In this document: positions 37,261 to 49,037 of the stretch, one piece after another | Numbering within the stretch: the first letter of the stretch is position 1 | Layout: every line of letters begins with the position of its first letter | Assembly (NCBI GenBank): GCA_021209875.1 | Contig: JAGYVD010000010.1 | Location: forward strand, 1,488,001 to 1,552,000 | Length of the DNA stretch: 64,000 nucleotides | From: Rosellinia necatrix | Lineage: Eukaryota > Ascomycota > Sordariomycetes > Xylariales > Xylariaceae | Direction: 5' to 3' | The notes under the pieces: model-generated | The model's input: the letters and a program-made list of their open reading frames with translations, nothing else | Databases searched by the model: none | What the model was told of the DNA's origin: nothing | Translations under genes and position numbers: made by a program

Positions 37261-39934
37261 TTACTTGCGGGCAGCCTCGATCTCCTTCTGATGCTTTGCA
37301 ATCAGCTCCTTTCTGTGAGAAGAAGCAGTTAGCATACCTCGGACAAGACTTCGTCGAACGAAGAACTTAAAAAACTGGCGAAAGGCAGAGCAAAAGACAA
37401 TTTAACTTACTGTAGATGTGGCGGCGCAGGAGCATAATGGCTGAACTCCATGCTAAACTCGCCCTTGCCCTGTGATGCAGCGCGTAGCTGTGTCGCGAAG
37501 CCAAACATGGAGTTCAAACTGACATCACACAGCAAAGTGAAATCCTCGGCTCCAATTTCGGTGTCGATGATGGTGGCATTGCGCTTGTTCATGAGCATGA
37601 GAATGTTACCTTGGAACTCGTTGGGGGCCATGATGGTCGTCTTCATCAAGGGTTCGAGAACCTGCCCGCCAGCTTCGTGGAATACCTTCTTAAAGGCCAT
37701 CTGGGCGGCCAAGCTAAAAGCGAAATCGGAGGAATCCGTTACGTGCGTCGCGCCGTCATTCACCACCATCTTGGTGCCGATGACCTTGTGGCCTAGCAGT
37801 GGGCCCTTCTCACACGAAATTTCGAAACCCTTGCCACAAGCGGAGATGAACTTGTCGGGAATGGAACCGCCAACCACCTGGTTCTCGAAGGAATTCTTCT
37901 CGGTATCCGAGTTGGGCTCGACCCAACCGACGACACGAGCATAGTCGCCGGGTCCACCGCTCTGCCTCTTCAGGAGAAAGTCGAAGTCAGCCCGTTGACC
38001 GATCGTCTCGCGGTACGCGACCCGAGGCTGGCCAGTGACACAATCGACCTTGTATTCTCGACGCAGACGCTCAACGTAGATTTCGAGATGCAGTTCTCCC
38101 ATCCCGGAGATGATCGTCTCTTCACTTTCGTCGTCGACCGTCAATCTAAACGTGGGATCCTCGCGTTGGAATCGGTTCATGGCCTTGCTGAAGTTGTCGG
38201 CATCGGTGCTGCGCTTGGGCTTGATGGACAGCGACATAACCGCATCGGGCACGAACATGGAAGACATGGTATAGGGCAGGTTTCCATCCGTGAAAGTATC
38301 TCCCGAGGCGCAATCCACACCAAAAACGGCACAGATCTCCCCGGCGCCCACCTCGTTCACGTCCTCCATCTCATTCGAGTGCATCCGTACGATTCGGGGA
38401 ATCCGCACCTTCTTGTCGTTTCTTGAGTTGAAAAGATAGGTGCCTTTCCTCAGGGTGCCTTGGTACACTCGGATATAAGTGAGCTGCCCGTAGTTATTTT
38501 CCTCCAGCTTGAATGCCAAACCAACAAAGGGCATCGAGTTATAGGGCATGAGCTGAGTTTCTGCCTCGCCCTTGGACTTGTCTAGGGCCAGGTTCTTGAT
38601 GTCGCCGGGATTCGGGAGATAGTCACAGACAGCGTCCAGCATGGGTTGGATGGACTTATCGGCCAAGGCGGATCCCATCATGACCGGGGTGAATTTCAGG
38701 GCAATGGTCGACCGACGGATGGCATTCATAATCTGTTCCGGTGTGGGTATTCCCTCGTCCAGGAAAATCTCGGCAATCTCGTCATCAACATCGGCCAGCT
38801 TCTCGATCAGAACTTGGCGCTTCTCCTCGGCGAGCTCCTGGAGGTCTTCGGGGATAGTGTCTTCCACTCTCACTATTGTTCCCTTGGGACCTTCATTATA
38901 GATGGCCCTCATATGGATCAGGTCAACCACGCCCTTGAATTGGTCCTCGGCGCCAATAGGGATCTGGATGGCGGCGGCGTGGATCTTCAATTTGGAATTG
39001 ATTTGTTCGACTGCCTTCCATGGATTGGCGCCCATACGATCCATCTTGTTCACGAAACTTATACGGGGGATATTGTAGCGCTTCATCTGTCTGTCGACGG
39101 TTACGGTCTGAGACTGGACGCCGCTGACGGCGCAAAGAACCATCACGGCACCATCCAATACTCGAAGAGCACGTTCGACCTCGATGGTAAAGTCGATGTG
39201 GCCGGGCGTATCAATCAAATTGATGTGGTAGGCCTCCTCTTTCCCGTTCTCCATCTTCTTCCAGTCACAGAAGGTAGCGGCAGACTGAATGGTGATGCCC
39301 TTCTCTCGCTCGAGCTCCATCGAGTCCATCTTGGCGCCGGCGCCATCGCGCCCTCGAACCTCATGAATGGCCTTGATTCGGCCGGTGTAGAAGAGCACTC
39401 GTTCGGTACATGTCGTTTTCCCGCTGTCGATATGTGCCTATGCGGTTCATTCGGTCAGTCTGTGGCGCGTTCTCGGCCAGTCGACGCATAGGCCAGGCGG
39501 CCCGGCAGGATGGGAGGCACATACAGCGATACCGATATTTCGCACTTTTGTCAATCGCTTCTTCTCCTCGGGGGTCATCTTCTCGAAGACGGCTTCGGGC
39601 GACAGGCTGGCCGCTTCTTGAGTAGCCCGCTTCAGACTGTGAGTGGATGCGTTTGGTCAGCGAACCACGGGCCAGCGACGGGTCAGGCGACACCGGGAGA
39701 AGGGTCCGGGAGGGGGGCAGGAATATCGCCTTACGCGGCACCGGCTGCGGCAGCATATCTGGGCCCAGTCAAGCTGAAATACCGTCTTCCCTCCACGCGC
39801 AATGGGGCGACGATAAACTGCGAGGGAGCTCGGGTGGTGAAGGCCCTCGAGGCCATGTTCAGCTTGGACATACCACTCCTGCTAGCCAGGATGCGGCTGT
39901 CGTTTATGACGGCGATAGCCCGTTGCACCCTCAT
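37261..39934 (-). CDS. MEF1: mitochondrial elongation factor G (mEF-G1)
   Basis: Exons 39735-39934, 39525-39636, 37411-39437 and 37261-37312 give 796 residues. All introns are 87-98 bp with GTAAGG, GTATGT or GTAAGT donors. Junctions rebuild [21 protein letters not shown] (P-loop, Lys111) and the C-terminal [18 protein letters not shown]. GTPase blocks: GITIQSA (switch 1), [13 protein letters not shown], and GSAL. Domains II-V follow, including [22 protein letters not shown] and [17 protein letters not shown]. The first 60 residues are Arg/Ser-rich without acidic residues, a mitochondrial presequence. The ATG at 39934 is the first in frame. The protein moves tRNAs and mRNA through the mitochondrial ribosome at the cost of GTP. 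It sits upstream of a secreted protease gene, unrelated. Confidence 0.96.
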
Positions 39935-40600
39935 CGTGGACCGATGTGGAATGAGGAGCTCTGGAAGAACGACACAAGAAGGGAAAGCGAAAGGAGACAG
40001 CAACGCCAAATGGCAAGTGGCCTAGGCGAGTTCCAACTGCGCAGACGATGGATAAGATTCTTATCTCTGTGGCCTTGATTTTTTAGTGGGCCGGAAGAGG
40101 TCGCTTGACGAATCAGATAACACTGCTAGTCAATGCTCCCACCTGGAACCTAGAGGTACTGACTGTTGTTATTACTGTGCGGGATATTAGCTAATTTGTT
40201 AGCGACCAGATACTTACGATAGGCACAAGTTGATACTTGAGTAAGTACTTACTTGTAAGTATCTGAGTAGGTAGAGGTAGGCAGGCAGGTAGGGAGCAGG
40301 TTGTAGGTGTTAGATAGATATCTCATTTTGTGAAGCGCCCGCATCACCATAACTAAGTAAGTTACCACTACCTACACCTACGTGGGTAGTAAGACCCGGT
40401 CCATGTTTATTTTCACGGTTGTAATTTCAACTGGTCTGTATCCAAGACCCTCCTCCACATACGTGACGACGAGGCTTCGCTTTCCAGCTGTTCGCGTCCG
40501 ATGTAACCCAACTAGAACTGCCGAGGAACCCTATTGTGGCCAGCCCGCTTATAGATGCGCTTACATGCGCTACATGCTACGCCATGGTAGAATCCGTCAT
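39935..40600. other. intergenic region between two minus-strand genes
   Basis: Holds the EF-G promoter and the 3' UTR of the aspartic protease gene. It includes repeated GTAAGTACTTACTTG words (40230-40260) and GTAGGTAG/GGCAGGCAGG at 40264-40294. No gene is seen. Confidence 0.6.
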
Positions 40601-42140
40601 CTAAAACAAGAGAAACATGCCACCACCAAACATCATCAAGCCCATACTGCCGCCCATGACCATCATTTGCGCGAAGTCGAGGGCAGGGGGCATTGAGCCG
40701 GCACTGTTCCCTCCATCACTGTTGCTCTGCGCCGCAAATCCGCTTCGGGCATTGTAGGCTGGCTCGCTGCTGGGTCCGGAATTGTCCTTATCCTGGTTCG
40801 GCGCTGGCGTTGACGACGGGATCTCGGCTCCCTGGCTGGGGAACGGAACAATGTTGGACGTCGTGGCGTTGAAATCCGTGGCCGCCATCCCAATCTCATT
40901 GTTTTCTAGGTCATACACCACATAGGCCGATCGGAGGAACGTATCGCCAAGCAAGAAATGACTGCCGGCAGACGACGACGTGTTCTGAATGCCGAACTGG
41001 CACGCCGCCTGTCCCTGATACGGGCCATCGGGAAGCGGGGTTTCGTCCCGGAAGGCGGGGAGGACCAGCTCATCCATGCTCACTTTGATCGCCGGGCCCC
41101 CTGCTCCACCGAATCCAAACACGAAATAACCATCGTTGCCGGCAAGGGAACAAGGAAGTAGCGGTGCTCCGGCTTCTTCATAGTATTGCGCCCCAACTTC
41201 CTGCCAAACCTGCTCGGCTAGATCTTGTGGAAGGTAGCTGAGCGTAGTGCCGGAATCGAGCACCACAGGAACAGGAAATTCAGTCGACGAGAGAGCGTCC
41301 TCACCCGAGGAGGAATGGGCCTCCAGTGACGTTAACTTCACTGTGAATGAAGTGAATCTCCCGGACTGCGCATCCTTCTCCACATTGATGCGGGTGAGGT
41401 CGCCCATGTACTTGTCAGTGTCAACGCCACCAAAGAGGATGTTGCCCTTGCTAGCATCTAGGTCGTTCAACCAGAGGCTGTAAGCGTTCGTCTGGATGTG
41501 ACCTTCCTTTTGCATCACGATAGGTAGATTATCGTATACTTGGTCGGCGGCTTCATTCAGGGCATAGCCAACGCCGACTAGACCGTAGGCAATGTCCGTA
41601 TCCAGGCCGAGGCCCATGGTCATGTTTTGTAATTCCACGTCGCCAATGCCGAATGTCTCGGCAATGTACACGCCTCTCGAATAACTATTATCGACGTAGG
41701 CAATCTCGAAGTTTTCGTCCACAACCACGCCCGTGCTTGATGCATTAGGGTCATCTAGAGGGAAAAGACCGGTTAGCGACAGGCGCCGCCGATGAAAATA
41801 TGATGACACACTTACAGGAGCCAAGAGAGCAACCTCCTCCGGATGATGTCTGTTGCTCACAGACGCTAGCGCTACTCGCAGGCACCCAAATATCACTAGA
41901 TCCAGTATCTAACTGCAGGGTTACTTTTTGAGAAGGTGTTCCTACAGAGCATGACGCGAAATAGCCGCCTCGTGTCCTCTCGTTCGTGATGACTTCTTCC
42001 ACGGAACCATCTGCACGCGGCCTGAGCCTGCGCGATAGGCTTGGTAGATCTGATCTTTTTTCGATATCCCACCGAACGACCTGGGCGGTGGCAACGGAGG
42101 CAAGCAGGGAGCCCGTCACAAGGTCAACGAGGTTTCTCAT
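40601..42140 (-). CDS. GPI-anchored aspartic protease (yapsin/candidapepsin-like)
   Basis: Exons 41816-42140 and 40601-41754 with a 61-bp intron (GTAAGT ... CTCTAG) give 492 residues. The N-terminus is a signal peptide (to about residue 19), then a propeptide ending near KRS or RRLRPR, Kex2-like sites. The pepsin fold has both catalytic aspartates: LQLDTGSSDIW (Asp78) and VVLDSGTTLSYLP (Asp275). Further marks are YGLVGVGY, NILFGGVDTDKY and FLLGDTFLRSAYVVYDL. The C-terminal 90 residues are Ser/Asn/Pro-rich and end in a hydrophobic tail (MVMGGSMGLMMFGGGMFLLF), as in GPI-anchored cell-wall yapsins (A1 family). These shed or process cell-surface proteins at acidic pH. A Cys-rich insert (SVCEQQTSSGGGCSLG) after the first Asp is typical of yapsins. 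Confidence 0.92.
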
Positions 42141-45100
42141 TTTTGAATCTCTAGCCTGGGGGAGGTATCCGAAACAGGGAAATTTAGAAAATCGGGAGTA
42201 AGTTGTAAAGGGAGGGAAGTTGAGGAACAGCCGATGGCGGCACCGCGGAAATGAAGAGTGATAACGACAGTGGCAATGACGATGATGGTGACATCAATGT
42301 TCCAACTAGTGTGGAAGGGATATAACTATGTACAATGCCGGCTAGGGTGGTAGTGTACCGAGAAGCCGACACGCGAAGGAGAGGTGGAGAAAACGAGCCC
42401 AAGCCTTTGACCAAGGACGGGGCGAAACAGAGAAAATGGGGAACTGGGAGGATCCAAACGAAAGGAGAGCTCACGGGGGGCTCGGGTTTAAAAGGGTCAA
42501 AGGAGGTAGGAGGAAATACCTAATAATAATACTAAGGTACCTATAAAAGAGTCACTAACCAACACCTAAGACAGGAGCCACGCATCTGCCAGAGGCATGT
42601 GCTAACCTTAGGTTGCGACAACAATGCGATGCAGAGAGCTGCATCTCAATTTTCCAGCTTTACAAGGATACTGAGCCAGGGTGTCCGCTTGACGGGTCGC
42701 ATTGGTGTTCAGGTCAGATGGAGTGACTTGCCTGAATTACTACTTGTCTACATAAAAGCTACTAGAATGTGTAGGCAGGCAGGTAGGTTGTCACTGCCTG
42801 TGACTTCTGGTAACTTCAACCAATGATCTTACTAAGGGGCCTAGTACACCACTAGGCCACAGCCGATACAACAAAAACCTCCACATAGTATCAACTTAGT
42901 TACTTACCTACGTAGTGTACTTGTAGTACCAAGGTAGGTATTCCGCACAGATAGGTATGCAGTTCAACAGTGAGACCTGCCGACCTACCTTAGGTAGGTA
43001 CTCAGTTCAACCCAAAATACCAGACTTCCTATCGTTGTTGTGACAACTTTATATCCATGATTACCTCATTATCCCGTCACCATCATTCTTGTTTGATCGG
43101 ACCATGGAATGCCATGCTTAGTAGAGAGGCGCAGTCATTCAGCGATTCAGGAGTAAATAAGCTACCCGGTTAGATGACAGGGCGGTTAGAATACACTAGG
43201 TTTATTTCTGATGGCTGTCACAGGGTCTCCTGGAACAGATTAGCGGGTTTTGATTGGCCAGTATGTACCACGAAATTACCAGTAGGTACTTAGTGGTGGC
43301 AGGTAGTAGTATTGTTAACGTCTAATCTAGGTTGCTGGCATTGCTAGTTACATTTTAATGGTGCGATTGTAGTGGTGGCAGGTACCGTACCAGAAATAGT
43401 GTATTTAGCCCGGCATCATCTAAAACAGTATTATCCAACCTCGCCACCAGTACTGCGACAAGCGCTTGTCTGTTAGTTCTGCGAGTTAGACGTAGTCACC
43501 ATTATCAGTGTCACATGACCTTGGGTAGCTTCAGACAGTCTGTACGCCGCAGCCACGATGGAAGCCCAGAATTCTTACATGGGAAGATCGACAACAGATA
43601 GATGGAGTGAACCCTTGGCATCTACCTTGGCATCTGGGCACGCTATACAAAATCAAGACCCCACTGCAAGTGAGGTCGATTAGCAGATGAGGAGATCTAT
43701 AAGATGAGATACGCGAGTAAACACGGTCGTACTATTCTCGTCGCGATATGTAGATACCTGGGTAGTGTAGGTGGTTAGAAGCGATATAGATTACTGATTA
43801 CATCAAATAATATTGAGGGCGCCTACTGGGTACTTCCCACTTACCTACTTACATTACAGTATGCGAATATTATGTCGGTACTGTCTTCTGCTGCACTAGG
43901 CACTTAGGACCTAGCTCGCCCTAACTGTTCGGGAGAAAGTAGACCGTGGGTAGCGCCACTTTCAAAACAAGAATTGTCTGCCGGCTTGGCCGGCTCTGGG
44001 CAGTGCTTTGCTGGGCCCTGTCCGCTAAGACCGCTACCTGTCGATAATTATAGCGAGCCGCATGTACCTAGGTAACATGTAAGTCAACCACAAGGTTCAC
44101 ACACATACACTAAGACGATGGATCGAGACCCGACAGATCGAGACCCGATAGATCAGGTCTTCGGTCCCAAGTCCATCCGCCTTATCCCAATAAACCCCGC
44201 CTATTTTCAGCTCCCCCTCAGCCGCAAGTCACGGGAGAGAGGCCGCCTAAAAAAACTAAAATGCCATTAGTCACGGTGTTTCGACCTAGGTGGTCATATC
44301 CAACCTGTAACCCAGAACCATGGGGGTCTTGAAGTTCCACGACAGCAGTGAAACATGAAAGAAAAGCCACAGCACATCGTTAAGGCAGGTATTCGACAAC
44401 CGCAACATATGGATATATAGTAGCGATGTATGGATAAATAGTCAAGGTATAGAACTCTGCATATACTTCATACTGTTAATCGAAGAGATTGCCCAGCATA
44501 ACTATAGCCTAGAATTAGCAACCTAACATGTTGCATTCCAGTAGATTGGTATGAGGAAGAAAATTAATAATAAAAGCGACCGAAAGTGTGGCGTCTGTTA
44601 TGGTCATCCACGATGACAGGTAGCCATAGCCGCTTGTATGCCATTGCTAACGAGCAGGAGGGAGTCACCAAATCCGAAAGCATCGCTGCTTTCGCTCTCT
44701 TCTATAATCACAATAGGCCTACAACATAAACTTCACGCGGCTCCCGGCTCCCGGCTCCCGGCTCCCTTGGTAGAAGGGCAGTTTCACCAAGAGCTATGAT
44801 AACTAAGATAACACTCCTCTCCGCGTGTCGACGAGTTCTCAGCAAAGCGAGTGAATCTAAGCCTTAAAGCATTGATTAATACTCATATTTTAAGGTGCCT
44901 ATTGTCGTCGATAATGCGGAAGAGGAGTTTTGCAATGCGGGCTTGTGAGGTGTCTTCTAGTAATGAGGTATTTATATGGAAACACGTTCGGATGTCTTGA
45001 CGTGTTGCTGGTCGGGGACAGCTTCTTCCCCAAATAACCCCCCTCTGCTTGCTCAGTGATGATACTAAAACCAATCTCCAGAAGAGGTTTTCTGGTATGG

Positions 45101-45892
45101 CTGTTGATGGATTGCATCGTCAACCTCATTACCCAAATACAAGAAATATGGTGTTGAGGATGACGGCTCAGAAATACCACAGTACGATTTTCAACAAGAT
45201 CATGCCACTCCCTCTCGCATCTTCTCTTATGATCTCTAACGGCCTCGGAATCTTGAAAGCGCATTAGTTTACTTCGGCAGAGCGATTGGTTTGTACGATC
45301 GCGCTGTACGCTGGCCGATGTAGTATTTTCTAACCCCGTATTGCTTGGCAACCGCGGGGTATCAAGACCACTCACTACCTGACTCATACTTAAGCATTGT
45401 CCCCTCCAATAGTATGTATTTGCAGTATGCCTACTTATCTTTGGTATATGAAGTTGTCAGATTACTTAATCTTAGTTGGCTGTTGTAAACCGCCTGCGCA
45501 ACTTAGATTTTGTCGCAGGCTTACTTTGAATCATCTTCTGATGAAGTGGTGTTTAACTACCCCGAATATCTGTCCGCCAGCTTTTTGCAGTATTGCCAAG
45601 CAGACTACGATGAACCGCAGAATGACCTTAATCTAGAAGGTGAAGTAGATGCACGGTTGCATTAGGAAGCCCAGCAATTGGCAGTCATTGCGACGTAATG
45701 ATGCTAGATGTTGCCATAGCCATCCCGTCTCCAATATCGCGGGGCGGGCCTTTGATCGCTACAAGCCAAGCGAAAGGAACCGTTCGCATATATGGTGCCC
45801 AAGAACCTCGAAGGCCTTGAACCTTTGCTATATTTCGTCAAGCCTGGGTCCGTTCGTGTAGCAATAATCAGCAAAGTTGCTTCATCAACATC
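42141..45892. other. long divergent intergenic region (3.75 kb) with a possible decayed coding stretch
   Basis: Promoters of the aspartic protease and carboxypeptidase lie at the ends. The left part has many CTACC/GTAGG words (42528-42545, 42776-42790, 42900-43010) and a four-copy GGCTCCC repeat at 44739-44766. In 45108-45664 the plus strand shows protein-like reading frames broken by stops (see findings). A 162-codon minus frame at 44899-45387 begins with ATG but has no known domain and overlaps that stretch. I do not call either as a gene. Confidence 0.5.
44739..44766. repeat. tandem 7-mer GGCTCCC, four copies
   Basis: Four exact head-to-tail copies in otherwise AT-rich intergenic DNA. Confidence 0.9.
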
Positions 45893-47342
45893 ATGAAGGG
45901 CCTACACCTAGGTTTAATCCTGTTCACGGCCACCATATGTGCGTCGGCGACCCCTACGGGCAGAACGTCGTCTCCCTATAGCGGCTTCAAAGTCCTCCGC
46001 ATCAAGACACACGCACACGCTTCGGCAGTGCAAGAGAAGCTCTCCAACATCACATTTGAGCAGTGGAATTACGATGTCAATAGTCATATGGACATTGTCT
46101 TGGCGCCGAGCGAAATCCCTGCATTCTCGGAGTTAGGGCTTGAGTTCGATACCATGCACGAGGATCTCGGGGCTTCGATCGCCGCCGAGTCAGTTCACAG
46201 CTCGGTTTGGAAGAGGCAAGCTGGAGATCCGTCATGGTTCGACTCATACCACGCCTATCAGGATCATGTTCAGTACCTTGAAAGTCTGCACGATCTCTTC
46301 GCCGATAACTCAGAGATCATCTCCTCGGGTTATTCATATGAGAATCGAAGCTTACACGGCATTCACCTCTGGGGTGCAGGGGGGCCAGGAAAGCCGGTAG
46401 TATTGTATCACGGAACGGTTCACGCCAGGGAATGGATTAGCACAGCAGTACGTCGGATCAAAGAGTAGAATATCGACGACGGACGCCCTACTGATCCTTA
46501 ATAGACAACCGAATACCTCGCTTACAGGCTTGTCACCGGGTACAATGCCGGGGACAGGGACGCTCGTTCTGTGCTCGACAAGTATGATTTCTACATCATC
46601 CCGGTAGTGAATCCAGACGGTAAGTAAACACCCGCCACCATCCGACGCGCGTTCTCGCGGACGGCCGACGCTGACCCTCCCTCTCTCTTTCCTCGCGTAA
46701 GGCTTCGTCTACACGCAGACGACGGAGCGGCTCTGGCGCAAGAACCGGCAGCCGGGGCCGGGCGGCTCGGCGTGCTACGGGCGGGACATCAACCGGAACT
46801 GGGAGTTCGCGTGGGACGCGAACCCGCAGGGGGCGTCGACGAACCCGTGCTCGCAGACGTACCGGGGCGCGCGGCCGTCGGACGCGCCGGAGAACGCGGG
46901 GCTGGACGCGCTGGTGCGGCGGCTGCGCGACGGGGTGGCCGGGGGCATCAAGCTGTACGTCGACTGGCACAGCTACGGGCAGTACATTCTGTCGCCGTTC
47001 GGGTACAAGGAGGCGCTGTACGCGCCCGAGCTCGGGAGGTGGACCAAGGCGGCGCAGATGGCGAGCGACGCCATCCGCGACGCCTCGGCCGACCGCACCA
47101 CCTTCACCTTCGGCCCCAGCGGCGCCACCCTCTACCCCACCACCGGCGCCGCGCCCGACCACGTCTACAGCGTCGGCCGCGCCGCCTTCTCCTACACCAT
47201 CGAGCTCCGCGACACCGGCGCCCACGGCTTCGTCCTCCCGCCCGAGCTCATCCGCCCCACGGTCGAGGAGCAGTGGGCCGGCCAGAAGGTCCTCTGGAGC
47301 CTGCTGGACGAGGAGTTCTTCGATGGCGAGGGGCCCGCTTAG
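45893..47342 (+). CDS. secreted zinc metallocarboxypeptidase, M14A family
   Basis: Exons 45893-46447, 46505-46619 and 46702-47342 give 436 residues. A signal peptide (about residues 1-19) and a pro-domain of about 90 residues precede the catalytic domain, which begins after the KRQAGD cleavage-like site. Zinc ligands are in HGTVHAREWIST (His177, Glu180) and DWHSYGQYI (His313); the catalytic Glu391 is in SYTIELRDTG. Substrate block GRDINRNWEFAW is also present. The length matches fungal McpA-type enzymes. They remove C-terminal residues from peptides outside the cell. The two introns are in phases 0 and 1 with GTACGT and GTAAGT donors. Exon 3 is strikingly GC-rich compared with exon 1 (third positions nearly all G or C), so long false frames lie on both strands there. 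Confidence 0.94.
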
Positions 47343-49037
47343 GGCCCGCTTAGAGCTCGATTGCGGGTAGGCCTGGTAGAAAGGGGGCTCTCGACACAAT
47401 TAGTCAATTGTAAATTGGGCTGGGGTCCGGTGGTTTGGGGTCTCCCGCGTTACACATATATATATCACATATATATCCCGTCATTCCCCGAGCCGGTACG
47501 GCGTGAGGGGCCACGATAATGCTAAGGCCTCGGTTTCGGAGCACAATGCTAACTAGTTACGTCTGGCGGACGTGGACGTAGTATAAATGCTCCAGATAAG
47601 GCGGCGGGGCAACTTTGGATCAGCATCCCAATAGGGACGCTAAATCGGACGCAATCATAGAAAGAAGCCCAACAGAGTTGACAAGCTATTACCTACTTTA
47701 CCCATACAATCACTACAAACCTATGTTTGGCCAATTATGATGTTGCCGTTTTTGTTCTTGAACCGATGGTAACCAATATTGCTAAGTGAATATGTAGATA
47801 GCAGTGACTACCTAATACGTTAGTGATGGTGCGAGGTGTCCATCTGCCTGGTGTTAACTGCGCAGATCTTGAGGCAGGTGACCAACCACCTGGTGAATAA
47901 ATCGCATGGGAATAACAGCACTCACTCTACTCCGCAGAGAATGAGCTCGCTCTTCGTGGGGTGTACTCATATTGGGAGCAAGGCAGCGATTGGTCAATTA
48001 GACAGCACACAGTGCACTAACGCTTATTGCACTTGACCCCAGTTAGGGTACCTACACTACCTACATATGAGGTACATAGTAACTTCAGCCGGTCAGCCTG
48101 CATCAACTTGGATAAAACCACGGTAGGTTCAACTCAATCCCATGGTAAGTTACATATGTATTGAATATTTCAACTTATACCTGCTATCTTGTAATGCCCT
48201 AACCAGGTCAACTACCGTGTATTTAGTCATGTCGTGTTTGCATTCCTGTTGAGCTGTACGGAACTACCTGCCTAGGTAGGTACCCGGTACTGTGCAAATG
48301 TAACTCCCGGTATGAAATCAAGCTGTGGTACTTCGTAGAACTGTGGCCATCATGCCGGATGCGGCTTTTACTTGTACAGTGTGAGAGAGCCGCTTTGACA
48401 AGGTTAACCTTGTGAGCCTATGAGAGGATTTCTCCAAAGGAGCGCGATAAAAGCATGGCCAAAGACTTTACATAGTTTAATTAACAGCCGGGCTCTCGAA
48501 AAGGAAGGCCGCTAGTACCACCAAATGACCGTTCATTGCAACTGGATTCCTACGATGATGCAATACCACATTTCCGGGCCACATGGCGAGCTTAGCTTGA
48601 CCGACTAGGGACCAGATCCCGGCCGGCCCTGCACAGAGCCTGCAGCAACCTGCATCTCATCACCAATAACTAGGCCGATGCTGGGTTGCGGTACCGCTCC
48701 TGCTCTCCGGAGGTTCGCGATGCGATAAGGAAGATGACCCCGGACTAGCCCCATGTCATCATCGACCCTATCCTCGTCGACGGATGGAACCTCGACGCCG
48801 CGCGTTGCCCCTGAATGAATAAGACGCGGGCAGGCCCTGCCACTCACAGCTCTCTTTCATCACGTCCTGCTGGTGCTGTGGTGGTTCGACTCCGAAGCGG
48901 ATGTGAGGCACTCGGTTTACGCTCCCATCACGATCACGATCACGAAACGGCGACGAGTAGCAGCAAGAGTAGCAGCAGCAGCAGCAGCAGCAGTGGACTG
49001 AGATACTCTTCTTCAGCCGGCTTGACTAATCACCGCC
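47343..49037. other. intergenic region between carboxypeptidase and gamma-glutamyltranspeptidase
   Basis: This 1.7-kb spacer holds a TATATA tract near 47455-47475, a CCTAGGTAGGTAC cluster at 48270-48290 and the AGC repeat described separately. Minus-strand frames at 48605-48847 show no domain. Confidence 0.6.
48958..48993. repeat. (AGC)n trinucleotide repeat in the GGT leader
   Basis: About ten AGC triplets with two interruptions, 45 bp before the ATG of gamma-glutamyltranspeptidase, likely in its 5' UTR. Confidence 0.88.

Noticed and set aside
44899..45387. 162-codon minus-strand frame beginning with ATG
   Set aside because: No recognised domain, no splice signals, and it overlaps a plus-strand stretch that looks more protein-like; left uncalled.
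46596..47399. 267-codon open frame antisense to the carboxypeptidase
   Set aside because: Same GC-rich shadow effect; the opposite strand carries all catalytic residues of an M14 peptidase.
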